Source: Clonostachys chloroleuca
Taxonomy: Eukaryota > Ascomycota > Sordariomycetes > Hypocreales > Bionectriaceae
Assembly: GCA_037952775.1 (NCBI GenBank)
Contig: JBANAY010000001.1
Coordinates: 6,324,001-6,388,000, forward strand
Reading direction: 5' to 3'
Length of the DNA: 64,000 nucleotides
The notes beneath the pieces are model-generated. The model was given only the letters and a program-made list of their open reading frames with translations. It searched no databases and was not told where the DNA came from. Positions 11,331 to 22,828 of the stretch are shown piece after piece (the stretch's first letter is position 1; every line of letters starts with the position of its first letter). Both the position numbers and the translations under genes were made by a program.

Positions 11331-12055
11331 ATGGTCTTTCATCGGGGTACTCTGCTTAGACCAATCTTCAAAAGCATCCAAACCATCTCACATTCGCACC
11401 CCTCAAAGCTATACTCCATCGCCGCTATGAGTACTATCTCGCGTGCTGTTATCGAGGACCACCGGGAACTGGAGCAGTTCTACAATGAGGTAGTCTCCAA
11501 TGGAGGTAACGCCGATCATCAACAGCGCTACGGTAACCAGTTTGTGTGGGAACTGGCCCGCCATTCTGTTGGGGAGGAGCTCGTCCTCTACCCAGCCATG
11601 GAGAGACATCTGGGGGCCAAGGGAAAAGAAATGGCGGACCACGACCGCAAGGAGCATCATGAGGTAGGCGCTAGCCTCATCGACTGGGGGTCGACTCATC
11701 CGTTGCTAACAGTGGACAAACTTAGGTCAAGGAGATGCTCAAGGTCTTCCAGGGCATGAGGGCGACCGACTCCAATTATGTGGACAAGCTCAAGTCCATC
11801 TGGGGGCCACTGTCGAAGCACATTAAGGAGGAGGAGGATGGAGACCTTCCCGCGCTCGAATCAAAACTCGATGAAAGGCAGGGGGAGTCGGAGGCGCTGG
11901 CCAAAAGCTTCGAGATGACCAAGGCCTTCGTGCCGACCCGGAGTCACCCAAGCGCAGGCGAGCACCCGCCCTTTGAGACGGTCATGGGGCTCCTTACGGC
12001 TCCCATCGACAAAGTTGCCGATATGTTTAGGAAATTTCCCCAGGATACCAATTGA
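11331..12055 (+). CDS. Hemerythrin HHE domain protein
   Basis: Two exons, 11331-11663 and 11726-12055, split by a GTAGGC...TTAG intron, giving about 220 residues. HHE proteins bind a diiron centre and sense or bind oxygen, nitric oxide or iron. Visible ligand helices are VIEDHRELEQFYNE, HSVGEELVLYPAME, DHDRKEHHEV and HIKEEEDGDLP, in the usual four-helix order. If translation begins at 11331 the first 32 residues (FHRGTLLRPIFKSIQT) are basic and amphipathic like a mitochondrial presequence; starting at 11427 (MSTISRAVIEDH) gives a cytosolic protein. Both forms could be made. The Rds1-like gene is divergent from it, so the two may share stress control. Confidence 0.85.
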
Positions 12056-12600
12056 TCGAAGATGATGGTCAACATACCGTTCCTGGGCGCGCCAATGATA
12101 CTGCACAGATTAGTTGTATGACGAGTTGAATCGAAGTTTTTGATGTAAATATGACATGCTAGTGGAGATTGAATAAGTGAGCAAATATTGACTGCGCAGG
12201 TAAATCCTCTCGTTGGGTCGTTTCCACTACTGAGTGGAAAGTTTGATCTGCACCGGGGCTCTGTGATAGACCAACAGCTGGGGCAACGCTCGACGGATGC
12301 GACAAGGACGAAGGGTGACGCGCCTGATGAGTGATGAGGAGAAGAGAAAAAAGCACCTGTAGTTGCGACGTGAGAGCGACAGATCGACCACGTCAGAGTG
12401 GGGCAGGGCAGCGCCTTGCCTTCTGTGATTATCCTATCCTCCTCACTGTTCTCTTGTCAACTGTTAGGGTAGGTAGGTAGGTAGGTATCAAGGGAAACAT
12501 ACTGTTGTTGATGCTGTAATTCCTTTTTGCTATCACTTTCTTTATCCTCTTTCGGTTGTCCATGTTTTCGGTTTTCTAGTTCCGCTTCGCCACTGGTACG
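12056..12600. other. Intergenic with a (GTAG)n microsatellite
   Basis: No gene recognised. A short GTAG tetranucleotide repeat of about five units lies at 12468-12487. Confidence 0.5.
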
Positions 12601-12617
12601 CAGGTACATCGCACCCA

Positions 12618-13215
12618 AGATGCTCCTCCCTACAAGCACCATCAGAAGGCCCCTGTTGGGCCTGTCTTCACTGCCTCCACCTCCCTACATGTACCCTTAT
12701 GTTGCCTCTTCCCACGCAGTACAACCCAGCAGACGGCATGGCTACAAAGCAGCTCCAAGTTGCTCGCAGCCAGTGCTGAGCGCGGCGAGTCCACCAAGTA
12801 CACCGAAGTCCCTCCAGCCATGGAGCATGATATACTCTCCAAGCAGCGCCTGAACCGGCCCATTGCGCCGCACCTCGGTGCCTACAAGATCGAGCAGACC
12901 TTTCTCGGCTCGTCAGCGTGGATGCGCATCTCTGGATGCACCTTGACGGGCGCCATCTACGTCTTCTTCGCCTCTTACCTTGTCGCACCTGTTTTCGGCG
13001 TGGGCTGAAATAGCAGTGCGTTGGTGGCTGCTTTCGCTCTCCTCTCACCCGCTGCTCAGTTCGCTATCAAGCTTAGTCTGGCGTTTCCCATTACCTTCCA
13101 CTTCTTTAATGGAATCAAGCAGCTTTTCTCCGACGCTAGGAAAGGATTTAATAAGAAGACGATGACGCGGGCTGAGATTGGGGTCTAGGCTTCGTCAATC
13201 GTGGCTTCAATCTTG
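12618..13215 (+). pseudogene. Succinate dehydrogenase cytochrome b subunit (SDHC)-like pseudogene
   Basis: SDHC anchors complex II in the inner mitochondrial membrane and forms part of the ubiquinone and haem b site. The frame containing KQRLNRPIAPHLGAYK, then GSSAWMRISG (the Ser and Arg of the quinone site), then a membrane helix (YVFFASYLVAPVFG) is unmistakable. It is stopped by TGA at 13006-13008. The same frame continues with helix 2 and FHFFNGIKQLFSD, then TAG at 13186-13188, then the third helix SSIVASILIAF. So all three membrane segments are present but two in-frame stops interrupt them. The 5' end is unclear: a presequence-like frame starting at the ATG 12618 is out of frame with the body. 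As the essential housekeeping SDHC must exist elsewhere, this is best read as a dead paralogue. Sequencing error cannot explain both stops easily. Confidence 0.75.
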
Positions 13216-13627
13216 ATTGCATTTGAGCCAACCAGGATCTACGAGTCGGTATCTATGAGTTCACTCAATATTTACACGTCTGGTCAGGTATTGTCACGTG
13301 CTAACTTGTGATTGCTGGACATTTGGTGCACAAAGAGACCGGTCAGCACACCCAAACATGAATGCGTTAGTGGGATCTCCTTAGAAATTATGAGATTGAG
13401 AGCATTGCCAGGAGGTTATTCAAGATAATGGTTTCATACTTAATGAATCTAGTACTAACTAGGTGATGAATTTGCACTTATAAATTTGGGTATCCCTGGA
13501 GAGGGTGTGGAAAATCCCTAATATAACCAGACTCTTTAGTATAGCCATTCGTTCCCGACAGCAAACTCAAGCATTCGATGATTTAGCCCCCAATGTTTCA
13601 TGATAGTTATCATTTTGAACTTCTCAA
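13216..13627. other. Intergenic, no feature seen
   Basis: About 410 bp between the SDHC-like pseudogene and the 3' end of the cupin pseudogene. No coding potential or repeat was recognised. Confidence 0.45.
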
Positions 13628-14771
13628 CTAAATAATGTCAACCCCAAGGCTTTTGGCACCCTGTGCTAGCTTCGCCTGGTCAACTGGGAGAGCCTCATCT
13701 GGCAAGGCCTGCTTGGAGTACTGCTCGCCCCCAAGCTGAATAAGTGCCTCAATTCCATCGCCATCAGCATAACTCCAGAATACGACGTATCTCGACTTGA
13801 AGGTGAGAGAGAATGATGTGTCTCTAGCAATGAACACAACATCTCCAGAGTGGGCCGTCGCTGATTCTTTGTCTTCGACTGCGACGTCGACTGCTCCGTC
13901 AAAGATGACAAAAGTGTGATCTGTATTAGGGAAGGACAATTTGCGATCAAAGAGAGAAGCGCCGCGGTGGTCAGATGACTCAATGGTGGTGATTGCCATT
14001 GTGTCATTACTTTGTTTTGTTGTAATGAAAGGTCTCGATGCGACGCCCCTGACAACAAAGCGCGGACCAGTCCTGTGTCTAAGGAAATAAGGGTGGACAC
14101 CATTCGGAAGAATCGTATCCGCCTCAGACCATTCCTTCGGCTCTGGACGAGGATTGGGAGCCGGCACTGGATAAATATCGAGCTTTGCCAGCGCCTCAAG
14201 TTCCTCATCCCCGGATGCCGTCAATTTGCCGATGATCGTGTTTAGTTGATCTTAATTGTCGTCTTCAGGAAACTCCAGACCGCTGTGTTCGTCTTTTAGG
14301 GTACGGAAATAATCGACCTATACCCCTGGGGAGACGCATGGTAGGGCCTTTGTGTAAGGACCCATTGGGCACGGATTGTGAGCAGTTCCCTGAGTTAGGA
14401 TTCAGTGTTAGCGTTGATGAGCTTCATGGCTGTTCCAATAATCCAGTGACTACTCACAGGTGGTGCATAGGCAAAGTCTCCCGGGTAGAGGATCCGGGCT
14501 TCGTCACCAACGTAGATCGTGAGGATGCCTTCCGTAATCATGAACGCATCGTGCGTTTTCTTGTGATAGTGGAAGCCCTGCTCGCCCTTCGGTCCATCCC
14601 ATCCAAACACTGCCATCCCATTTTCAGTTTGTTTTTGGGTCGCGTACAGCCGAAATGCTGACTTTGTCCCGCGGATAGTCAGAACTTCGCCATTGTAGCG
14701 ATTACGATAAAACTGCTCCCCGGCTCCGTCTTCGGATCCTTCACACGTTGGAGAGACATCTCGGGCGATCT
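13628..14771 (-). pseudogene. Two-cupin dioxygenase (quercetin 2,3-dioxygenase type) pseudogene
   Basis: Fungal bicupin dioxygenases bind one metal and cleave flavonols or related enols. Exon 1 (about 14771 to 14459) carries the first cupin with the metal-site phrase GFHYHKKTHDAFMITEG and PGDFAYAPP. After a GTGAGT...CTCAG intron, exon 2 begins at 14389 (GTAHNPCPMGPYT). The frame then meets TAG at 14318-14320, where relatives have tryptophan in PGDWVDYFR. It runs on through VDYFRTLKDEH to TAA at 14252-14254. From there it stays open through the second cupin (NTDHTFVIFDG, HSGDVVFIARDTS) to the normal end at 13628. TGG-to-TAG and CAA-to-TAA are C-to-T type changes. Covering both stops with an intron is possible (GTATAG...TTAAG) but would delete family-like coding sequence. 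The 5' start is not resolved. Confidence 0.7.
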
Positions 14772-15401
14772 GCTAAGTAGCTGCTGCGTACAATCTATGT
14801 TATCGAATGCTACAATGCCATATACCACTGAGCCACTTTGTGATTTTAATCCCATGTACCGCAGTGGTCGAATGGGGAAGGCTCGTGGCTCATGCTCTGT
14901 GGAGGACTCGGGCCCCGGTTCTCCGATGGGCTCGAGCGACCCTCATGCGAGCAAGACTTCCGAGCTTCGCCCTTTTGGAGTTGCGGACAGGACCCCGCGT
15001 CGCATTGGAAGATAATACATTTTGGCGTTGATATTGTAGAACGGAGAAGCGTTGTCGGCTGAGGGAGCCAAAACCTAGCCCCCATTTCAATATGCAAGAT
15101 ACATCATGCTAGTATATTAATTTGGTAAGAAAATCGAGTTGTTCCATTCTCTGAGCAGTCTTCATCATACAAGCTGCATTCGCCAAATTATTGATCCGTG
15201 GTGAACTGCTCAGACCTGGTTTTGCATGCGGTGCTTGTGGTCTGTTTTTCATAAGATAAAAAGAGTGCAAAGGCAGATTAGGCTATTAGGTGAAACGAAT
15301 GATTGACTGTCCAACAAATGAAGCTGAATGCTGTAATCCTGCGAGACTAGACAAGCACTAGACCAGACCGTGTTGTTGCTGATGCTATGATAGCTAGCAA
15401 A
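14772..15401. other. Intergenic, no feature seen
   Basis: About 630 bp between the cupin and esterase pseudogenes; the missing 5' end of the cupin gene may lie at its left edge. Nothing else recognised. Confidence 0.4.
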
Positions 15402-17311
15402 TCAGCCCAGAAAAGCTTCTGCCGCATCGAGCAGCGTATTGAGTCTGCCGACTTTCGCCCCGAGATCGAATATGCCATAGTTTCTCTTGGCGTTTTTCAC
15501 GTCGATTTATGTGAATTTGACATCTGTGCCCTCCTGGCTCGGCCCGTATAGCCTGATATCGCTATTTTCTGGGTTCAGCAGCGGTATATCATCTCTTTCA
15601 TTGGAAAAGTGAATCACATCTTCCGCCAGGCCTTTAGCAACACCCTAGCATGCCTTGGAATAACTCTGGTTGTAGTTTCCCCAGAGAAGGCGATATCCAA
15701 AAAGTGATTTGTTTGCCCTTCATATATTCCCTACCAAGGATTTGGCTCATTGAAGTGACGCAAGATGGCTTGGTCCAGACCAGCTTTGAGCGAGCTTGAC
15801 AGCCGGACCATACTACATAATGTCTGTTACAAACTCAGTGATCTTTTTAATGCTTCTAAATCCGATGTAGCTGGACCAATTTCGTAAAACAGTAGGACCT
15901 TTGATCTTTGATCCTGACTCGTTCCGAGTCGTTGTCTAATCAAATCAGTGAAAGTATCCTTTATGCCCTTCTCACGTATGTTGAGATTTGTGCTACTATA
16001 GATAGAACCCTGATTGCCATGTCAGTGACTCCAAAAAACCATTCTTCATCACACTTCAAGTGCTCCCTTCACAAAAATTCACTCATATCTAGACCACAGT
16101 CTGTGACATAAGACCTTTTACACCATTTGCTGCCCGGGTACGGAAACTTAATGCTGCCATTAACCTCCGAGTATGCTACACGGCGCGGGGTTATGTCTCC
16201 ATTAACAACAGTTCCAAGAGATATCAGCTCCCCCGTTAGCTCGGTAATGAGCTTCCCTTGGGGTATCTCAATGATATAATTGACTCGATCTTGAGGTGAC
16301 ATATCTCCAAGGCCATGATGTCGAGTGAAAGCATCGTAGGTCTAGTCTGCTTGTTGAGTGTCCGATGGGCGCATGATCAAGAACGTGCCGCTCATGAGAA
16401 TTGCTTGGTTGAATAGCGGGTCTGGATGGAACATGAGGAAATTGATGGAGGCCATCGCATCGTTCCAGCAACCCAGTGTCAATACGGATAGAAATGGATG
16501 AGTGGGAAATGCGGGGATGACTCACCTCCTCCGGCGCTCTGCCCTACAACTGTGATCCTTCCCGGATCACCACCAAATCCAGAAGTATATCTTGACCCAT
16601 GTTAGGGCCGCGACCTGATCTTTCAGACCGCGGTTTGCCTTGATGCCAGCGTCACCGAGCTCATTGGAAAATAGCCACCCAGGTGCTCCGAGACGATAGC
16701 TATCGAGGCTTTGTCAGCTCATCTTGTTGTAGAGGAGCAGAACGGTAGGACGGCAGAGCCCTACCTGAAGTTCACAGCAACGATAGGCTTTTCGACGCTA
16801 GAAGTGAGATCTACAACTTTGCCTTGATCGTAATGAGAGTATGTTCCCGACCCAAACTGAAAACCACCTCCATGGATGTACACCAAGACTGGTAAGTCTT
16901 TGCCGCCATTGAGGGGCACAGTAATGTTGAGATTCAAACCTTCCGTGTCAGACATAGGAGGAAGACCAAAGTTCTGAAAAGGCTGTTGAATGAAGCTCTG
17001 CTCCAATTCGATAGCGCCGGCCGGCGTAACGACCGGTGGGCTATGAGTAGACCTATTAGCTCTGTATTTTGCAGCACTGAAGGCGACAGCAACTGGACAA
17101 TTATACCGTACCCGTGTTTCGTAGCGTCCAAAGTCTCTGGGCGGGCATATTCAATAACCTTTGGCTTCACAAGCCGATGCTCAAGCGAGGCGTATCTGAT
17201 GCCAAGGTACTCGATCGACCCTTTACCGAATTTGCCTTGCACAGACCCAACAGGTGTGCGTTGTAGTGGAGGGGGCACGCCCTCGGCTATCTTGCTTTGC
17301 TTGAACGACAT
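15402..17311 (-). pseudogene. Type-B carboxylesterase pseudogene
   Basis: The N-terminus at 17311 reads VGSVQGKFGKGSIEYLGIRYA, followed by oxyanion-hole sequence VLVYIHGGGFQFGSG and, after an intron, YRLGAPGWL and DQVAALTWVK. The nucleophile region GDPGRITVVGQSAGG lies in another frame, so a frameshift sits near 16590. Downstream, family sequence LFNQAILMSGT is followed by TAG at 16342-16344. The C-terminal part is recognisable down to 15402 (FNEPNPW, GLAEDVIHFSNE, LYGPSQEG) with TAG at 15731-15733, TAG at 15645-15647, TAA at 15507-15509 and another frame change between them. The number and spread of lesions shows genuine decay rather than error. The lost enzyme would have been an alpha/beta-hydrolase cleaving esters. 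Confidence 0.8.
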
Positions 17312-20300
17312 TTTCGACTTGATGAATCCAAGCTTTGCCAGGAAGCCCCAAATGATGGCAAGTATACAGGACTGGCGAAAGGAAGACCCTTTCTTTGTTC
17401 CCTCGTTTTCTTCCGCGGCCCCCTTTTAATCGCCGACGACCGGATTATAGAAGGACGCCCGCTGGTGCGCACACAATAGCATACCCCCCTAAAAATTTGG
17501 CTCGACCAGCAGTCGGGTCTCTAACATGTGGCCTGGTTTCCGGAATTCCGTTGAACACGCGGGCAACATCTTGTAGAGCACTATAAAATCATGGCTTTCC
17601 GTGATTTTAAACCAATTGTGGTTAAATGCGGGCCAGAATCTGTAGCCAACTTGTGAATCGATCAACTCTATTGGCAACTGCACTCAATTTAGCTGGGCAT
17701 GTCTCGCCTGGATTTTGCGAAATTATACGGTAGAGCAAAGGGCGAGCAACAGCCCATACCGTTTTCGTTGCCGAACGCAAATATTCCCCATAATTAAAGA
17801 TCGGCTGGGATCATAGGTCCTCAAGATTTCGCATTCTTACATTCAATAAGGAGTAAATCCAGACACGATGAGAGTCTCTTGATATACACTCACGCCAGCA
17901 CACTCAGAATCTATAGAAGCTTTTGGATTCATGATTTCATATATATTCGATAGTATCTCGACAGTAGTCCAGGCCTTTGTCATTCATCGACTTATTTCGC
18001 AACTGGGAGTTTAACCGCCCATCACCATCTTGGGATATGACGATATCCCAAAATCCCCGAGCACCAAACTCCTCGCATGCCAATCATGGCTCGGGAATGC
18101 ATAAGGGGATGCCGCGGTGTAGTAAGCTTAGCGGGAGAGTTTCCTTTCTTAACGGCGAATATGTGTTCTGTAGATAATATCTTGTAAATTGCCTTTTTAA
18201 GCAACGTACTGTACCCGGAAGCTCACTGATTTCTAAATATAAGACAGCTTGGATAGAAGAAAATGTTTTTTTCGTAGTGGCAGAAGACAGATCATGGTCA
18301 TGGGCGATAATATCGGCGGAACTTAGATGGAGGGAAATCAGAAATCCCCCAGGCAATAAACAAGGCACGGCAGAAGAATCTCCATCTATACTGGGTTTTC
18401 GGTGCAAATGGTTTAGCTCCTGGCTGAGACCGTTACACCGTGCGCACATATAGAAGCAAACGTCTAGTTTCTTCGTCACTAGCGTGTGAACGTAGAATCC
18501 CAAAGGATCCTCATCTCCTCTTAGTTGCATATGACCCCTTGATCCGTTTAACCTTGCTAGATTCCTATGTTAGATTGTCTAAGTAGGGTTGCGATGAATG
18601 TGATATTGATTAGGGAAACCCCTCAGCGGTCCGATCATCCAACAAATGGGAGTAGGAGCGCTCCAACAAATTAATGGATAGCATATCATCTTCGCACTTC
18701 GGCTGGATAATACAACGAGTACGTCTTTCTCAAGTTGATAGAGGCAAACGACGGGACTTTTGAACAGCCCACACATATCGAGACAGCGGCAGCATATTTG
18801 CCGAGCTCTACCACGGGAATCCATTCATCTTCAGCACCCACGCATCTCTTTCGATCGGGAAGCGCTAGTGTCCGATGACTTCTTTCAGAGGCTGGTAGAA
18901 TGTGGCGATATACTCGGCTTAATTCAAAATGAAATTACCTATCATACGAAACTGATCAATCAAATCGTTGGTTCTAGCTGCCCGTCTAACTGCATCTAGT
19001 ATGCCCACCATCTCAAGGTGTGGTTGCAATAGATAATGGCGGAGAACATATTGTAGTCTTTCAATCATCGGTGTCCTCTGATAGATGGGAACTCAGTCAC
19101 TGGGGGTGTCAGGCTCCAGTCTGTGTTTGTCCAAGTACACCAGGCGGGGCTCACAGCTATTACATTCAGTGCTTGCGTGTTCATTTTACACTGTGATCGC
19201 TCTATAGGAGAATAAATCGGGACTTATTCACTCACAGGGGAGGCTAAAAGTTGAATGTTCTTATGTATATCCTACTAGACAACAGATGAATTGCACATCC
19301 CTCGACCTATAGCCCTTCTGTAGCATCGTGTGTTGTACAACAGGGTGTATGTCAGAGTCCTATGGAGGTGTCGAGCTACCATGTCTTTTGCAGATCTTCT
19401 GAACCGTGCCCTATGTTTCCGGGGATGCCGAGTGTACGGCGCACTTGATTCCGAAGTCACGGCGGGGAATACTCAAGCCTTGTCTGGTTGGTCAGGAGTT
19501 TCTTTGGTTGTTCAACATCCTCAGATGACAACTCATGTTCGCACTCATTTACCCACCTGCCCAATCGTCCATGTCAACAAGCTCACGTGTGACCAAAACC
19601 CATTCCTAGACGCCATCTCCCACTCAAGACAGGCACTGTAGCAGCGAAAATGCTTGGGTCTATAGATTGAAGCCATTGTGAAGAGGCTACTCCAAAGCTA
19701 ACCACCACGATACGGCTCACCGTCACCGTAAATTCGCATGCTCCCGTACCCGCCTTCTAAACCGAGAAAATTACGTGGTAATACAGTGCCAAGCAGCCCA
19801 GGGTCCGATCCAACAAGTGGCCGCTCTGTCCTAACCCAATAGCAACGTCGTAGAATAGGACACGAATGGGTTACTTAGGCTAAAGTTGGGCCCCCCACGT
19901 TTCACTGCAAGGATCTACAACCCTCGAACCCCGCCTCATGACTGCCGACATAATGCAAGCTGAAGCTATTGCAACATAAATGCATGGTTCTGGATTACCC
20001 GCAATCAGCCGCCAGTATAACCTTAACTTACAACACACACGCTCACTGCCTGGTTGGCAAACCCGGCGAGTCTGAAAATTACATGTGACCGAATTGAGTT
20101 GTGCTGGTCCAATTGGGGAAGTGCGAAGAGCAGAAGGGTGCCCCTAGCAAGATGTTTTGGGAAGTAGAAAGCTCCCCGGAGCATAAGGGTCCTCAGAAGG
20201 TACTATGGTGCGTAGCGTTTGATGAGTGTACCCATGCTTGATACAACATGAAGCACGCTCGGTCATGCTACTCGAGACGCCTCGTGTCCCAGTTGAGAGT

Positions 20301-20740
20301 CAGCGCATTGATGGAACGTATAAATTGTCCACGCTATACCAAAAAGACTTTTCCAAGTACGTAGATTCATATTTCCGAGCTCTCAAAACAGTTAGACTTA
20401 TGGCACGGGTCTCAGAAGTGTACATGCCTCATCCCAAAAGAAACATGGTTGACCCAGAGACAAGGGTGTTCCTTTACAAGGCTTATCAATTGCGACCCGG
20501 AAGAGACTGTACATCTTCAAGAGTGCACACCGCACAAAAGATGCAATTCCAAATAGGTATTATCTCTAGGAGCTTCCGAGCTCCAGAGATAGCTAGATCT
20601 GATATGACTTGGCACGATCTTGAGAGATTATAAAAGAACTGCCCAGTCTGAAATAGATAACTTGAGGGTTTAGTTGAAACACAGAACAATTTCTTCTCCA
20701 CTTATCTAAAGTCTAAGATCAACAAAACCTTACATTCGAA
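17312..20740. other. Long gene-poor stretch with possible coding relics
   Basis: About 3.4 kb without a convincing gene. On the minus strand near 19060-18930 a protein-like frame (MIERLQYVLRHYLLQPHLEM) runs into stops, and a 148-codon frame lies at 18084-18530; neither matches a family I know. A 135-codon plus-strand frame at 20226-20633 is likewise unrecognised. The stretch looks like decayed coding DNA plus the upstream region of the DUF1996 gene. Confidence 0.4.
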
Positions 20741-22130
20741 ATGCATCGATCATTTATGGGGGCGTTAGCACTTGCTGCCCCGGCTTGTGTCAATGCTATG
20801 CTACGCTTCTCCTGTTCAGAACTGGTTGTCGACCGTCTTGATCCGTGAGTGGCCTTTTGACTACTAAAAGCTCAGCAGACTAAACTCTCTGTTCAGGCTT
20901 GTACAGCCTGGAATGATTCCATCGGGCCATGTTCATCAAGTCGCTGGCGGGGTTAGTAATTCTATTAAGGCTGAGACTAGATGTCCGGTATTAACTTGGT
21001 CGTTCTAGAATGCCTTCAACGTCACCATGGATCCGTCGATCCACCTGCCCGATATTTCCACTTGCACCACTTGCACTTTTTCAGAGGACCACAGTAACTA
21101 TTGGACCGCCAATCTATACTACCGCAGCCGCTCTGGCACCTTGACTCGCGTTCCTCAAATGGCCAATCAATATCTTGACGGGGCCAACGGTGGCATGACT
21201 ATTTGTAAGGGGACCTGTGGGGTATTGTGTACCACTCCTATGCTAATCTAGAGTTCTGTTCAGACTACATTCAACCGTATGATGGCTCTAAAGCCACAGC
21301 CTTTAAACCGGTAAGCAAACCCCGTTCCAAGTATGTCGTGCCATCAATCAAGGCCGTGCTGATACAAAGCGGTAGGGCTTTCGAATGCTTGTCGGCAGCC
21401 CAATGGTCCGAGGCCCCTCCAATTCGAACGATGCTCAACAAAGCAGCTTCCGCTGCTTCGAACAGAACTTTGGAGGGGTGAATGCTCCTCCGGGTGGGGG
21501 CTCGGACACGAGAGACTTCCCTAAGCGGCCCTGTCCGGGAGGTATCCGCACCAACCTGTTCTTCCCTACCTGCTGGGATGGTGTCAACGTTGACAGCCCC
21601 GACCACAAGAGCCATGTTGGTTAGTACATCCCTAGTACTAATGAAGAAGAGCGGCTGTAGATCTAGCTCTAATTGATAATCGATAGCCTATCCTGTAGGA
21701 GGAACCTTTGAGATGAATGCTCCGTGCCCGAGCTCCCACCCAGTCAAGCTGCCGCAGCTGTTCTACGAGATTGTGTGGGACACTCGTCAGTTCAACAACC
21801 AGAATGATTGGCCCACTGATGGCTCTCAGCCGTTCGTGTTCAGTTTCGGCGACACTACTGGGTACGGGCAGCACGGCGATTACATGTTTGGTTGGGAGGG
21901 TGATTCTCTACAGAGAGCCATGGACCAGCAATGCAATGTTTTCTGTGGAACTCTCAAATCCCAAGATGTCAACACTGCGAATCGATGCACCATTCCCAGG
22001 CGTGTAAATGAGCAGATTGATCAGGGTGAGTTAAGTTCTAATACACTCTTCTTCGTGTGTTTAGCAAAGATTACTAAGGAAATATCCAGGCTTGACCAAG
22101 CTACCAGGAAACAACCCTATCACTCCTTAA
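20741..22130 (+). CDS. DUF1996 secreted protein
   Basis: Seven exons (20741-20844, 20897-20951, 21009-21204, 21264-21310, 21376-21619, 21687-22025, 22090-22130) join in frame to about 341 residues. The N-terminus MHRSFMGALALAAPACVNAM is a signal peptide. The DUF1996 core follows directly: LRFSCSELVVDRLDP, GHVHQVAGGNAFN, STCTTCTFSEDHSNYW, FPTCWDGVNVDSPDHKSHV, FGDTTGYGQHGDYMFGW and a C-terminal CNVFCGTLKS. Histidines and cysteines at these spots are family-conserved. The domain is common in fungal extracellular proteins, often near or fused to WSC sugar-binding domains; its function is not established. Here no WSC domain follows and the protein ends soon after the core. All splice sites are GT-AG and the gene appears intact. 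Confidence 0.88.
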
Positions 22131-22828
22131 ATGTTCGGAGAGTGAGAATTCGAGTACCATGGCTGTCTTCAACTTTTGATTGGGACTTCGTAATGAGTCA
22201 TAGATTTTGGACGCCTTGGCTTGGAACTATTTGGGAGTAGTATTGGAAAGGTTAGTTTTTTTGATAGCTATATATCTACACGACGCATCCTCAAAGCGTG
22301 TAGCTCCTATACGGCAATCAATTCTCAACGATCAAGTCATTTTTCTTATCATGTCCTACTTGGTAGTCCTCTGGGAAGCCTAAACAGTTGGTGGAGAGTA
22401 ATTCCAATGCATAGGTTCCTAACTAGCTCACTAAGAGCTAGTGACTACTTGTAAAGAGACAATGCGAGTTATGTCTAAATTGTCTTTTCATTGTTCCTTC
22501 AGTATCCGAGTAATCTATCGTCTCAGTTGTCAAACGTAAAATACTGTCAATCGAAACTGCCAGGGGGAGGAACGTTTCCGTTGCTTGGTATCCGACATCT
22601 TGGGCCACGCAGCAGTGCAAAGCCGACAGCAACCCGTCGGAACTCCGGGACCCGGGGCTCCGATATTTCGTCAACCGAACATTACACAGCGTACGATGGC
22701 GCCACAACTACAGCTAAGAGGAGGAGGCTCACACTAATACAATTCCATGGACGTTATGTCAATTTTAACTCAGATTAAGTATAAATATCACATTTTGAAT
22801 TCACAATATGCTGTGACTATGCATTCAT
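22131..22828. other. Intergenic, no feature seen
   Basis: About 700 bp between the 3' ends of the DUF1996 gene and the P450 gene. No gene recognised. Confidence 0.5.

Noticed and set aside
14222..14320. An intron (GTATAG to TTAAG) removing both stops of the cupin gene
   Set aside because: The removed stretch encodes VDYFRTLKDEH and neighbouring residues that match the family, so it is more likely exon; kept as a stated alternative.
16580..16600. Counting the esterase frameshift with the G/C homopolymer group
   Set aside because: It is not at a G/C run, needs one base fewer or two more rather than one more, and accompanies several stops, so it belongs to true decay.
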